A stretch of 64,000 nt of DNA. It comes from Panagrolaimus kolymaensis (Eukaryota; Nematoda; Chromadorea; Rhabditida; Panagrolaimidae). Position numbers and translations under genes: made by a program. The notes below the pieces were generated by a model. That model did no database searches and was not told the origin of the DNA. It was given only the letters and a program-made list of their open reading frames with translations. The stretch is from the NCBI GenBank assembly GCA_028622995.1, contig JAJQJQ010000003.1:806001-870000 (forward strand), written 5' to 3'. Below, in pieces: positions 24,282-35,946 of the stretch (its first letter is position 1; every line of letters begins with the position of its first letter).

Positions 24282-25869
24282 GTAATTATTTTGAAAGCTC
24301 AGGAAAATCACTAAACTAATTTTATGGTTTAGCAAATCAAGTAAAAGCATAAGTAAAAAAAGTTGTTTTTATCAACAAAAAGCTTTTACTTCAAAATAGT
24401 ATTTTTTTTTTTTTAACAAATCGTATCCTTCGTAACTTAACTAATAATAATAATACGCAAGCTTCTTTTGAAATATTTATATGAAAAAGTGTTTACAATT
24501 TTTTTGATTAATGTCGTCCTTAAAATAGCTTTAAAACAAAGCGAAGAAGAAGAGCTACGCAAAAAGCATTCGATGAAAGGGGTTTTATATTTGTTTAGTT
24601 TATATTAATTTTTTTATGATTCTGACAAACAAAGATTTTAGTTTTAATGCTTGAATTTAAACAAAAAAAATATTTTGTTTGTGATTAATTAATTTTTTAT
24701 AATAAATTATAATATCGCGACTAATTATCACAAAATTAATACATAAATAAATCGTGGAAGGAAAGAAGTCATAAATAAATTTGTTAAACAATTTATTTAC
24801 TTTTTTTTTTCTTGTAAGAAACAACAATTTTTCTTTTTTCTTCAGAGGCTTGAGAAAGAAAAAAAAAAGCAATGCAAATGCCACATGGCTGCGAGGCAAG
24901 CTAACTAAAGCCAGATGCCAGCAATGCAATTCTTCAAGCTAGTTGGAAAGAATGGCGGCAAAATCATTTGTCACATGTGACGACGATGAAACCCAAAGAA
25001 GCAAAAATAAGATTGCCTTAAAGGCATTATTTTTTAATATTTTTTATTTTTCTTTCAAACTTTTAATGTCATAAATTTTATATTTATCTTTAAAAAACAT
25101 CTCTAAAAAGAAAAAATTGATGGGAATCAAATTTTTTTTAAAGATGTCTTGTTGGAGTTCAAATTCATTTTTTTTATTTCTAACCAAAACGAAAATTTAT
25201 AAAAAAAAAGATGGCAGATAAAATTGAGAGAATTTTTTTGAAGAAAAAAAGTGTAAGTGATTTTACAACCAATAAAGAAAAAGAAAAAATGAAGAAAGGA
25301 AAAGAAAAGTTTTTTTAGAATATTAAAGAAAAAAAGAAACGAAAAAAGGATTAAAACAGGTTTTGCTTTTTCTTTCTTTTGTATATAATTGAGATACATA
25401 CAAACATACACAAGAAAATGTGTTGAAAGTCTAAGTTTTTATCCTCAAAAAAATCACATACAAAGAAGAATCGTAAAATTAGGTGTAAAAAGAAAGGTTT
25501 AAAAAAAGTTGAGTCAGATTTACTTGCAAGTATACGAATTTTCACTAGACATTTTAAACTAACTAAAAGTTATTCGTATACTTGGCATGTTTTAAAAAAG
25601 TAAAAAAGTAAAAAATACTCAAAAAACAAAAGTTGGGTTTGAGAAAGGAAAAAAATGATGGAACAACAAACAGCTGCGATGCAAAAAAATCAAGTTCTGA
25701 AGAATAAAAAAACTTAAAAAAAACAGATTGAGAGAAACAAATCCAACCACCGGAGGCGAGAGAGAAGATAAAGGAGAGATAGAAATAATCAAAAAAAAAT
25801 CAAATACAAACATATTTAAATAATTACAATAAAAGTAAAAATATATATGAGAAAATGGTTAAAATTTGT
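24282..25869. other. Intergenic stretch; one short inverted repeat
   Basis: No gene supported. CAAGTATACGAAT (25527-25539) and ATTCGTATACTTG (25572-25584) form a perfect 13-bp inverted repeat with a 32-base loop; TACTTGCAAGTA (25521-25532) is itself a palindrome. The rest is A/T homopolymer DNA. Confidence 0.5.
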
Positions 25870-26880
25870 TTAAAAAAGAAATTGGTTAAAAAATAAAATG
25901 GTGGTGGCAGAAGTTAAAAATGAAATAAAATAAAAATTTAATGATGAGGCTGAATTAGTTTTCTTTTTAACCATCATCCAACCGGATTCTTCTTCCATAA
26001 CATTATCGGGTTCAACGGAATGAGTAGTTTTTGAACTTTCTTAAAAAATATTATGAGCGATATTATAATAACATATAAGCATCAACAATAAAAACATACG
26101 ATATTGACCCATTTGTGTATCAGGTTCAAAATAACCATTTGAAACACTTTCAACATTTTTATTTTCGTTTGGTTGAATTTCAACAGAATTTGATGATTCT
26201 TCTTCTGTTGTTGTTGCTGTGGGTGGTGGTGGTTCAGAATAATCATCATCATTTTTATCAAGTTCAACAGATTTTTTATTATTATTATCATCTTCTGCTT
26301 CTTCCAAAGTTAAATATGAAGCTTTTCCACCACTGCTTGGAATTTCTTCGGGTTTTTCCATGCTTGTTTCATCGAGGGATACTTCTTCATCCGCATGGGC
26401 TGCTTCTTCCTCTTCTCCATTATCATTTTCGTGAACTGCTGCTTCTTCATTAACCATTTTGGGAATGATTTTAATAGGACGATGAGGTTCAATTTGTGCT
26501 GAAGGGATTTCTAAAGAAAAAATAAAACTTTATTTTGAGTCAGATTAAAAAATTAATAAACTACTAACCTTGAGTAGTTGTAACAAGAATACGTTGAGTG
26601 GGTGGAGGTGCGGTTACTAAATAAAAAACAAATTAGAAAAGCTCATCAAATGGGGTTTAAAAAGCTAACCACTATATTGACATAAATCACCATAAAACAT
26701 ATTTGTCATACAAATGCATCGATGAATTTGGGGTCGACCAATTTCATAAGCGCATACACCATGATTTTGACATTTAATTAAACATTTTCGTTGGTCCTTT
26801 AAAAATCCAACACCAGCATTAATTAACAAAATGGAATAATTAAAAATAAAGATTGTAAGTATCAGCTTATTATAATTCAT
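25870..26880 (-). CDS. Secreted or membrane-anchored EGF-domain protein
   Basis: Exons 26880-26670, 26616-26569, 26510-26100 and 26039-25870 give 279 residues. A signal peptide (LILTIFIFNYSILLINAG) is followed by a single EGF-like module with six cysteines, C-x3-C-x5-C-x11-C-x-C-x9-C (KCLIKC, HGVC, HRCIC, DLC). Then come a Thr/Pro linker (APPPTQR), a long acidic, Ser/Thr-rich and probably disordered stalk rich in Glu, Asp and Asn, and a C-terminal hydrophobic stretch (NFYFISFLTSATTILFF) ending four residues later. A hydrophobic end with almost no cytoplasmic tail suggests a GPI-attachment signal or tail anchor. The family is not recognised; EGF plus acidic stalk suggests an adhesive or ligand role, which is inference. 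Confidence 0.75.
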
Positions 26881-28353
26881 GCTTCAACTTTCTTTCTCCG
26901 CTCTTTTTATTTTTCAAAGGTGTCAAAGAGGCAAAAAGTATAAACTAAAAAATTTGAGTGAAAATTAGAGGTGTTTTAAAAGGTTGCAACAAAAATTAAA
27001 AGAATGTATGATGAGATCACGAATACGTAAGAAAATAAAAAGATAGCAAGCAAGAGAGATGTTTATGTCAAACAAAAAAATAAAATAAAAAAATAAAGAA
27101 GAAAGACGGAAATTAAATCCGACAAGTTAACTAACTAACAACAGGTGCAAGAAGAAGAAGACATGGCACAATTGACAAATCTATTTTTTAATGTTTCGGA
27201 ATGTTTGAGTCTCTTTGAAGCGATAATAAAAAAAATGCTTCTTCATCTTTAAGCTTGATCATCTTGATCTGCATTGACTCAAAGAAAGAAGAATAAAAAA
27301 AAGATGCAATGGAATGTGAAAACAAAAAAACAAATTCCTCTCCTGCCCAGTGGCAGCAAACAAGAATTAGAAAAAAAATTATATCAGAAAAAAAAAATAA
27401 CGGCCAACAACAAATGCATTTTTTTTCCTCGAAGAATAAGCACTGGTTATTTTTTATTTTATTTTAGTAGGACCAATGAAAGTTGTATTACAACAACATG
27501 TGCTGCTGTTGTTGCTGCTACTGCAAGGGCTGTATCACCATCAACTTGGCAAATGTTTCTGTTGCTGCTTCTTCAGAGATAGTCGTCGTCGTAGGTTAAA
27601 CTTATATTTTTTGCCTTTAGAGAAAATCGTTCAATGTTGTTGTCGCCGTTCTTCTCCTCCTTTTTTTTTTCTTCAATCAAATGTCCACTCGCTTTTGCCG
27701 ACGACAAATATAATAAGTTAAAGCCCAAAAGAAAAAGGAGTTCATTCGTTTTTGTTGTTCCCGTTCCAAATCGCTCTTTTCTCTTTCAAATATTATACCA
27801 TCTCATTTTTTTAGTTTTTAGCTAAAAGGAATGTTTCGGTTTTTTTATTCTTCTCAGCAAATCGTTCAACAAAGAAAAAAACTCCAAATAACAACTGACG
27901 CAATCCCTAAATTATTCATAAAATATTATCAATCACCAAACACAAATTTTTTTTTATTATAGCAAAAGCGGGTCAATTGTTGCGGTCAAATAAATCGCCA
28001 GGCGGTAGTGAGCAAGCAGTTGCCATGCCATTGATTCTTCAACATCTTTTTCAACCGACAAAGGAATGAGTAATTGAAAATGCCAGAAGTTGCGCATTCA
28101 AGTGAACTTGTAAAACTCCTTAAAGGCAATATAAACAAGGGATAAAAACAAATTCCAAAGGTTTTTCTGACATGTGTACACCTGTGTTACGGTAGCCACC
28201 AATTTAGTTTACAAAAAATGTTTATCAAGCATTTTTTGTTATTGCATTTAAAATATCAATCTCTCATTAAAATTATTATTACTTTATTCTTCTCTTTTTT
28301 AAATTAATAAAACTTTATAACTAAGAAATAAATCAACAACAAAATTAAAACAT
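26881..28353. other. Intergenic between CIAO3 3' end and the EGF gene
   Basis: About 1.5 kb holding the EGF-gene promoter. It includes trinucleotide-rich patches (GTTGTTGCTGCTACTG near 27506, GTCGTCGTCG at 27592-27601). The open frames reading through these are repeat-derived. No RNA gene seen. Confidence 0.5.
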
Positions 28354-29849
28354 CTACCAAGCATTTGCTGCTTCAATAAGATCATTCACCCGGGCTGCTT
28401 CATAAGTTGCATAAACAAATTTCTCATAATTTGGATTGGATGCTTTCCATTTTTCCATAGCTTCTTGATAAGCTTTTTTAAACTCAAAGTTTTCTGGTAA
28501 TGAATTATAAAGATTTGTTGTATTTTCTAACAATTTCTTTTGTTGAATAGGATTTTCGGCTTTAATTTGGCCTGCACCATTTACACAACCTCCAGGGCAA
28601 GCCATTAATTCAATAAAATCATATTTGGATTTACCACCCTTTATTTGATTTATGGCTCTTTGAAAATTTCGGTAACCATTCATAACTGCTATATGCTTTT
28701 CAAAACCAGAATTTTTATCCAAAACATGGTATTCAATACCTTCATACCTGAAAAATTGTTATTGCGAAAAAGTTTCTTTTCTAATTAAACTAACATTTTC
28801 TTTTGGTCAACATTTATTTGAGGATAATCTTGCTCAAGTTGTGCAACTACATACTCAGCATAACTTCCAGAAGTTGTTATTCCTGAAGTTCCTTGAACTA
28901 TTTCATGTTCCAAAGTATTAAACCAAGTTAAGTCTTTTTCTGATGGTGTCAAATACACGCTTAAATCTTCTGGCATAACTGTTACAAATTCAACTAAAAA
29001 AAGAAAAATATTTTTTAAGATGGAAGGAGGAAAGGTAAAAAATAATACCTGTAGCAACGACGCAATCAACAAGTTGAGTTCCATCGGGCATTTTTGCATC
29101 CGGTCTAAAAGCTTCAAGCTTTTTATCAAAACATGGCATTACACATGCATGATAAATATCAGATGGCTTAATTCCAAGTTCTTTACTTAATACATCTTTT
29201 ACTAGTGCGCCAGTAATAAGCATTGGAGATCGAGTAACCGATAGTTGAGGCATCAAAGTTTTGGATTCATTCTTTTCCGCAAATGAAACAACACCAGGAC
29301 AAACTCCAGTAACAAGAGGACCTTTACGATTGGGTTTTTTAAAATCTTCATACATTTGTTGTTTTGTTATTTCTCGAGCAATACTTGAATCAATAATATA
29401 ATGAACTCCGAGAGTTTTAAGAAAATTTGAAACCGCTACAGCCACTTGCTCTGGTGATAATCCTGTTTTGGCCGCTAATGAAACTATAGCTTGAGGTGAT
29501 AGCGTCACAACTTTGATCCTTAAATCTGATTCTAATCCACGCTTAAACTCCTCAACATCTTGAGCTTTAAATAATTCGTCTGAACTTGTCAAACATCCTG
29601 TACAAGATAGACAATCACTGAGAGTTACTTTTATAGGTTTTGCGGGTGGAGCTGAATCGCCTTCCTTTTTCTTTGTTGAATGAATACGAATAATATTTGT
29701 TGGTGTTGATTCAGGTGCTGGAGCTCCTGCCACACATTTCTAAAAAACTAAGGAATGGTTAATAGAAATAAAAACCTCAAATAAACCTGATTGGGCATAA
29801 TAAAATCATTGACATTGTTAACTTTAATACTGCCACTAATAACTTGCAT
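28354..29849 (-). CDS. CIAO3: Cytosolic Fe-S assembly component CIAO3 (NARFL/Nar1)
   Basis: Iron-only-hydrogenase-like protein of the cytosolic iron-sulfur targeting complex. Exons 29849-29787, 29739-29049, 28993-28795 and 28747-28354 give 448 residues. The N-terminal cluster has a lone Cys (KCVAG) and CLSCTGC; the H-cluster-like domain has CPGVVSF, CVMPCFDKKLEA and MACPGGCVNG. The fourth exon joins only if the third ends ..KKAT|g in phase 2, giving KKMYEGIEYHVL. The protein ends in tryptophan (ANAW), matching the C-terminal targeting signal of the CIA pathway. TTTTAG lies one base before the ATG, and TRAPPC2L ends 203 bp upstream on the same strand. A truncated N-terminal copy lies 1.5 kb further upstream. 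Confidence 0.94.
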
Positions 29850-30052
29850 TCTAAAACAAAATTAGTAAATAATAAAAATTCGTACTAATGAAAAAAATAT
29901 ATGTAACTACTGCGTTTTAACAGTTATAAAAAAAATGAAAGAAAAGTGTTATGGAAAATTAAGTTTATGCCGAATAAAAATAAATAACATTAAGTACAAA
30001 CAATGAAACACATATATGTAATTTTGAAATAATATATATAATATATTTTAAG

Positions 30053-30735
30053 TTATTCAACCTTATTGTCGATTAATGCATTGAGTCCGCTGAAAAATCA
30101 GAAAAGTTATAAGTTACTGGATAATTCAATGGAAGAAAGAAAACAAATACCGTGATTGAATTGGTGAACCAAGTTCATAAAAAGGATTACATATGGCAGC
30201 AGAGAAAAGGGAATGAATTTTTTTGAAAAGCTAAAAAACAATTATATGATTAAAAAGTCATAGAGTATATATAAATCTTACTGCTCTGATATCTTGATCT
30301 TTAATATTTGAATTTGTTGCATCAACTACAATCAAAAATTTAACTTGCGTGTTTGTCAAATACCCATACGACTAAAAAAAGTTTATGCTTGAGAGAAATC
30401 TAACAACAACAAAAATGGCAATGGAAAGTTTTTATTATTAGTTAGGGTTTAACAAACATGCATTAAGTTAAGACATACCCGATATTTATTATTTAAAAAG
30501 AGAGAACCAAGAAATAATTCTTGATGAGGTTTACTACCGGAAGATGAAGTCTTTTCATCAAAAACATCTAATGAAGAATAAACAAATAAACGCAAATCAT
30601 CTTCTCTGCTGCTTTCAGTTGAAGAACATTCAAAATACAATGGAGGTTGCTAAAAATGAAATTTATTATATCAATGGTTCATGAGTTTAAAATTAAACTT
30701 GCATCTGCGGCAAGGATGGCAATGCATAAGGTCAT
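30053..30735 (-). CDS. TRAPPC2L: Trafficking protein particle complex subunit 2-like (TRAPPC2L)
   Basis: Sedlin-fold (longin-like) subunit of the TRAPP tethering complexes at the ER-Golgi. Exons 30735-30703, 30649-30479, 30371-30282, 30230-30151 and 30089-30053 give 136 residues (human 140). The core reads VYSSLDVFDEK, HQELFLGSLF, SYGYLTNTQVKFLIVVD, NSNIKDQDIRALFKKIH and CNPFYELGSPIQSR, in the right order for TRAPPC2L rather than TRAPPC2. The first exon ends GAT|GCAAGT, a non-canonical GC-AG donor needed to join LAAD to QPPLYFE. It is the upstream member of a likely pair with CIAO3. Confidence 0.92.
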
Positions 30736-31310
30736 AATTTAATTAATATAAGGCAAGCTTTATGAAATAAATATAAGAGAGTTTTGATTGATAAACCATA
30801 CGAAATCAAGGCAAATAAATGAACTTTGAAACAATGATTGCATAATCGAAAAAAAAAATTCTTGCCAAGACTTTCATTTATATTTGGTTGGTTATTTTTT
30901 GTTCTGAACTTCAGCCATCGTTATTATTAACACATTATTAACATATCCAAGAAAGACTGGTATATTAAAATATGAGGGGTTTTTACAACTTTTTTTATTA
31001 ATCAAGTATTTTGTCAGCGAAAAATGGTTCAAATTCATGAATATGTTTTATTTTGGTGCGTTTGCACTTATTCTCTTTCAAGCTTCTTTAATAGTATTAT
31101 TAAACACGTGAAGATGTTAACCAGATCGGCATCACCATACAAATTCCTCCATCTCCTGTAATAAAAGATGTAAACAAACAATGACTCAAGCTGAAGAAAA
31201 AAAAGGATGAATTACTTTTACAAGCAACACAAAGATCAAACAAAGCAAATTAAATTTATGACGAATAATAAAAATATAGTAACAAACAAACAATGAAACA
31301 TTTTCTTGAT
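30736..31310. other. Intergenic between TRAPPC2L and the CIAO3 fragment
   Basis: Promoter region for the TRAPPC2L-CIAO3 pair. No further coding similarity to CIAO3 was seen beyond the fragment's stop. AT-rich and otherwise featureless. Confidence 0.5.
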
Positions 31311-31603
31311 TTAGAATAATTCTTCTGTACTTGTCACACATCCACTACATGCTAAACAATCATCAAGAGTTATTTTGATCGGTTTTGTTGGAACAGGATT
31401 ACCATCTATTTTCTTCCTTGAATGAATGCGAATAAGGTTCTTTGTCGTTGATTCAGATGCTGGAGCTCTTATCACACATGCCTAAAAATATTGGATGGAT
31501 TAATATGACGATGATAAAAAGAAAAAAAACTATAACAAACTTGACTAGGCATAATGAAGTCATTGACATTTTTAAGCTTAAGAATACCACCAATAGCCGG
31601 CAT
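31311..31603 (-). CDS. Truncated second copy of the CIAO3 N-terminal Fe-S region
   Basis: Two exons, 31603-31541 and 31481-31311, encode 77 residues. They match the first 77 of the neighbouring CIAO3: KNVNDFIMPSQ against NNVNDFIMPNQ, RAPASEST against GAPAPEST, LIRIHSRKK, and CLACSGC with the same spacing. It stops at ..STEELF just where CIAO3 continues. The intron position is the same, the frame is open, and all four cluster cysteines are kept despite many substitutions. It is either a pseudogene fragment or a stand-alone Fe-S mini-protein. Changes relative to CIAO3 are many, so the copy is not recent. A divergent 250-bp gap separates it from MRPL22. Confidence 0.65.
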
Positions 31604-31853
31604 CTTTTAACAAATCTAGTAACTGAGAAATTGAAGCTAAAAAGAATAAATTAATATACCTATGTTTAGCACATTCATGAATACATAAAAAAAACGATAC
31701 CGTATTTGTGATTGAAGAAATTTGATTGAAAGCAAAGAAAATGATTTGACAACACAAAAAATATTCTTGAAGCGAAAAACATTTTTTTACTGCATCGCTT
31801 TTTTTCTTACTTTTTTGGATTTCTGCTTCTTTCATTATTGCTGCATCAAAAAA

Positions 31854-32696
31854 ATGTTATCTTTACGTCAAATTGGATCAAAAGTTTTAATAAGAAATTC
31901 AATTTCATCAATAGCTTCATATTCAAGTGACTCAAATGATCTTGTTTGTACAGAAAATCAACCACGGTCAACTCTTGAAAAATGGAAGAAACGTGAACAA
32001 TTTACAAAGAAAACAATTCAACGATTTGAAGAACTTCCAGTGAAAAATTATTATGCACCTGATTGGGAAATTCATCAATATGAAGAAGATAAGCTTTTAC
32101 AGCCAAGGCAAAATTGTCAAACTACTCCTGAAAAGTGGGAATATTATAATAAGGTACGTACTTTTGTAAACTTTATCACTTTATGCTTTTTTTGTTTGTT
32201 TTAGGTTGTTTGGAATCCAAATCACATTGTTCCTGAAACTGGATTACCTAAAGCTCGAGAAGTCTTTCATTGCCTTGAATCTATTCATCAACAACCAAAA
32301 AAGATGTGGACTACTTGTCAATTTGTTCGTGGATGTAATGTTGATTTTGCTCTTCAACAACTTCGGTACAAACAAAATAAATCATGCTCGATTCTTGCTA
32401 ATGTTATTGAAGAAGCTGCAAAACGTGCTAAAGATGAATTCCATATTCCTGAACCTGGCAAAAATATGTTCGTTGCTGAAGCTTTTCCTATTCAAGATAA
32501 AATTGTCAAAGGTGCTCGTCGTCATGCTCGTGATAATTGGAATGTTATTCGTTATCGATATATTCATGTTTTCGTTCGACTCGAAGAAGGAGAAGCTCGT
32601 GATTTAAAAGTTAGACTTCGTTTACCTGATGGTTGGGAAAAAATGGAAAATTACTATGATTATTTGCGTTCTCGAAATTTCAAATATTCTCTTTAG
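31854..32696 (+). CDS. MRPL22: Mitochondrial large-subunit ribosomal protein uL22m (MRPL22)
   Basis: Structural protein of the mitochondrial 39S subunit, lining the exit tunnel. Two exons, 31854-32153 and 32205-32696, give 263 residues. The N-terminus is a mitochondrial targeting type (LSLRQIGSKVLIRNSISS). The L22 fold follows: WNPNHIVP, CQFVRGCNVDFALQQL, ILANVIEEAAKRAKD, then the beta-hairpin EAFPIQDKIVKGARRHARD and RYRYIHVFVRLEEG. The extended C-terminal part fits metazoan MRPL22. AATAAA lies ~20 bp past the stop. The next gene starts 173 bp on, same strand. Confidence 0.92.
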
Positions 32697-32860
32697 GTTT
32701 CTTGTTGTTATTTTTGAATAATAAATAGTTTTATCTTTATGATTTGTTTGTGTTTAAACTATGGATTTACCATTTATAATACTTTTAATCGTTTTCTTTT
32801 CCTTTTATAGTATTTATTGTACTTACTGCAACATCATAATCCTTTTTTACAATGTTCACT

Positions 32861-32866
32861 TTTTAG
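32861..32866 (+). promoter_or_regulatory. Probable trans-splice acceptor before CCDC12
   Basis: TTTTAG at the end of a T-rich tract, three bases before the ATG at 32870, in the short gap after MRPL22. No cis donor is needed to explain it. Confidence 0.5.
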
Positions 32867-32869
32867 ACA

Positions 32870-33507
32870 ATGACAGACGACATTGATTCATCTATATCCG
32901 AAATCGAACAAAATGCCATCAATCGAAAGCGACGACTAATGGAAATGCGTGAAGCAACCAAGAAGCAGAAGGAAGCAGCTGGAGATGCTAGTATTACTGA
33001 AATGTGAGTCTGATGGTTGTGGTTATGTTTGAAATCTTTTTTTAAGGGAAACTCCTGTGCTATTTCGATCTTATGCTCCTATAGAAAAAGAAAAATTTGT
33101 AACAAAAGTGAAAGAAGGACGTGACAATATTGCTTTTCAAGCCATTGAAGGTGCCGTCGCTGAGTACGTCGATGAAAGCAAATCTCTTACTGTGAATAAA
33201 CAACTTGTAAGTGTCTCGTAACATGATGTTCTAATATTACAATGACAATGGTTTTAGGAAACATCAGATATTGTTAACACCAAAAAAGCAGATTGGGATC
33301 TCAAAAGACGATTACAACCAAAATTGGATAAATTAGAATTAAGAACTGAAAAAGCTATTGCAACATTAATTCGTATGCTTTTTTTTATCACCTTAATCCA
33401 CCATTTTTAACGTTTTTTGTTTAGGTCAAAGACTTGGCTCTGGTAACATTGATCTCACAGCTGCTGTAAATTCTGGTGCCGCTGCTGGATATGGTAGCGA
33501 CGATTAA
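32870..33507 (+). CDS. CCDC12: CCDC12 / Cwf18-type spliceosomal protein
   Basis: Cwf18 family, a component of the activated spliceosome (Prp19-related). Exons 32870-33003, 33047-33206, 33258-33372 and 33425-33507 give 163 residues (human 166). An N-terminal basic coiled coil (NRKRRLMEMREATKKQKEA) is followed by VLFRSYAPIEKE and the hallmark ADWDLKRRLQPKLDKLELRT then KAIATLIRQRLGS. The C-terminus is Ala/Gly-rich. The ATG is preceded by TTTTTAG plus ACA, a trans-splice-like acceptor. It lies 173 bp after MRPL22. AATAAA is near 33570. Confidence 0.92.
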
Positions 33508-34622
33508 TTTATTATTTGTTTTGTTGATTTCTTCTCTTTTATTTGTTCTTGATATGTATGTATGTACTTCCAATAAATGCATTTTTCGTTGAAAGTTTCA
33601 ACTTGAAACATTTCTTTTTTAACATTCCATTACTCATTTTTTCGATGATGAAATGCCTTTTTAACGTTCTGATTTCAGGAAAGACGAAAAACACACTTTT
33701 TTCATATGAATCAGAAGTCTGAATAAAGCGAGTGCTCACGTTTATGAACGTTAAAAATGAGCTATTTTTTAGTTCAAACTAACTTGGAAAAAGGCGGACG
33801 TTTTTTATGATAAAAGAATACTATTTTTTACTAACTAAAAAAGCTTTTCCAAAGTCACATAGCGCATCCATCTGTCTAGGAAAGTTTTTTCAACGACCAA
33901 CAAAACAATCAAACTAAAAACCTTGCGTGAAAGCACGAGGGTTCTGTCTTCGGTGCTTCTTTTGTTTGTATAGCATACATTTTCACCAACAACCTCTTTT
34001 TTCCTTGGATGCACACCTTTTCTTTCTTGCGCAAAAAATAAAATAAAATTTATTTTATGTTTACGAAACATGTTTTTTTTTTCTTCATTTTATGCCATTT
34101 CGTCACAGTATCATGCTCACGGCAGATGGAAAGCTTTTGTCATGAATATATTTTAAATTTAACTTTTTCGATTAAATTGAAGTCAAGTACATATAATGCG
34201 ATGATTCAGTAACTAAAATTCCGATAGACATAAAGTGTCTTCTTTTTATTTAACTAAAGATGAGACAGCTTTTTTCTTTTCTTGCTTGCTTGCATGTTAT
34301 CAGCTAATAGCATGAAGTTAAACCTTGTGAGAGGCGTCAATATTTTTTCTTTCACAAGAAGGAGAAAGGGCAGCGATCATCATGCTTTTTTCTTGAGAAA
34401 TCATTCTTTCTTTTCTTTCCTCTTTCACAATTCATCCTTTTTTGCTTTTATTGATTCTTTTATTTATTTCCATAAAAAAATATGGAAAAAGCATACACAT
34501 AGCCTTATAATAAATACATATTTTTGTCTTTGTTTTTCTTTTGATTGCTTGCAGCCGTGTGTAAATAAATACATATAATTTTTTTCTTCTCATTCAAATT
34601 TTATTTTTATTTTTAGAGTGGA
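33508..34622. other. Intergenic, upstream of the four-helix protein
   Basis: 1.1 kb with no supported gene; promoter region of the next gene, whose first exon follows TTTTTATTTTTAG with six bases before the ATG. Confidence 0.5.
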
Positions 34623-35725
34623 ATGAAACGACTTTCAGAGAAGTACACCGAAATGCCGTTAGATAACCGAGGTCAAGTAACTCAAATGTATGGAATTGAC
34701 ACATTTGAAAGGTACATACTCTTAAGAAATTTATAAACGACTTTATTCAATAAAATTGTTTGATTTTTTAGTGGACGATTACCAAATGCACGTATTCCTG
34801 GTGGTATTTTAAAGAAATCACCATTCGATTATAGTAATCCAAATAGCTCCAATTCTGTTTCATTATCTAATCCTAATAGTCCTAATTCGCTGCAGCAACC
34901 TTTTCTCACTCAATCAACATTTCCAACTGGAGCAGCGCCTCTTCAACAGCAGCAACAACAACAAGCAGCTTATTATCCACCCAAATACGAAGCATCAAAT
35001 AATGGCTATAATATGAGACCGCCACAAATGAACAACAATAACTTTGATAATATTTCACCTTATCGTCCAACAGTTGATAATAGTGAAGCATCGTTTAATA
35101 CAAAAAAAACATACGACAAATTAGAAGATGTTTATTCTGATTCTGGTGATACGATAGAATTTGCAAGTAATTTAAGAAACTTTTTGAATGAAAATATTCC
35201 TTCAATTGTTTGGGTTATATTTCTTTTATGTCAAATAATTATTGGTTTTACTTGCCTTTTTATTGGAACTTTTAATTTTCCTTATTGCGCAGTTCAACCT
35301 ATGATTCCCGTATATTTAATTACATCAGGTTGTTTATTAATTATAAATGCCCTTGTTCGAATGTGTGGATATTTTCCAACTTCTCAGAAGGCTTCACGAT
35401 CCAATAAAAAAGCTAATCTAATGTCAAATTTATGCTTCTATGGTTTAGAAGGAATTATTTTGCTTGCAATTATTATTACTCTTATCCTTGGTAAGTTTGA
35501 TGGCAGTAAATAATTTGAGTTTGAGCTACCCAATTTTTAGGTTGTGTTTGGGTTTATGGTTCCAGATGGTATGTTCATTTTGAGGAAGGAATGTATGAGG
35601 AACATTTTTGTGATTGGACACTTTATTGGTTTTCATGGTGGTCGGTTACCATCCATTTAACAACTTTTGGTTTACTTATCGTTGGAATTATTTTCATTCT
35701 CATTTATGGATCCATCGCAGCTTAA
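34623..35725 (+). CDS. Four-transmembrane protein, TMEM272-like
   Basis: Exons 34623-34711, 34772-35490 and 35541-35725 give 330 residues. The ~150-residue N-terminus is cytoplasmic-looking, rich in Asn, Ser, Gln and Pro with a seven-glutamine run and tyrosine-containing motifs (YYPPKYEA). Four hydrophobic helices follow: IVWVIFLLCQIIIGFTCLFI, MIPVYLITSGCLLIINALV, YGLEGIILLAIIITLIL with its continuation, and VTIHLTTFGLLIVGIIFIL. A short loop between helices 3 and 4 contains WYVHFEEGMYEEHFCDWTLYW. Helix layout and the CDWTLY-type loop recall the TMEM272 family; this is a weak assignment and function is unknown. AATAAA lies at ~35771. Confidence 0.75.
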
Positions 35726-35946
35726 TAATAATATTTTTATATATTTACTTTTTTATTATTGTTTGCTATAAAATAAAGCATTTGAATGTGCATAAAAACA
35801 AGCGGAATGTTAAAAACTTTCCACTACATCAAAGTCTTTTGTGATATGTGCTTTAACCGTTAGATATCCTCCAATCACGTAAAAATTAAAATACAACCCA
35901 AATATTGAATCAACAAAAAAGACACAAGAAATTTTTGCAATTACAG

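Noticed and set aside
25127..25813. Several 60-94-codon minus-strand frames
   Set aside because: Phe/Lys-rich translations of A/T homopolymers downstream of the EGF gene; no support.
27274..27825. Three overlapping plus-strand open frames
   Set aside because: Repeat-derived Leu/Cys/Ala runs from GTTGCTGCT-type sequence; no start context or homologue.
34282..34578. 98-codon open frame on the plus strand
   Set aside because: Phe/Ser-rich translation of pyrimidine runs; lies in a promoter region.
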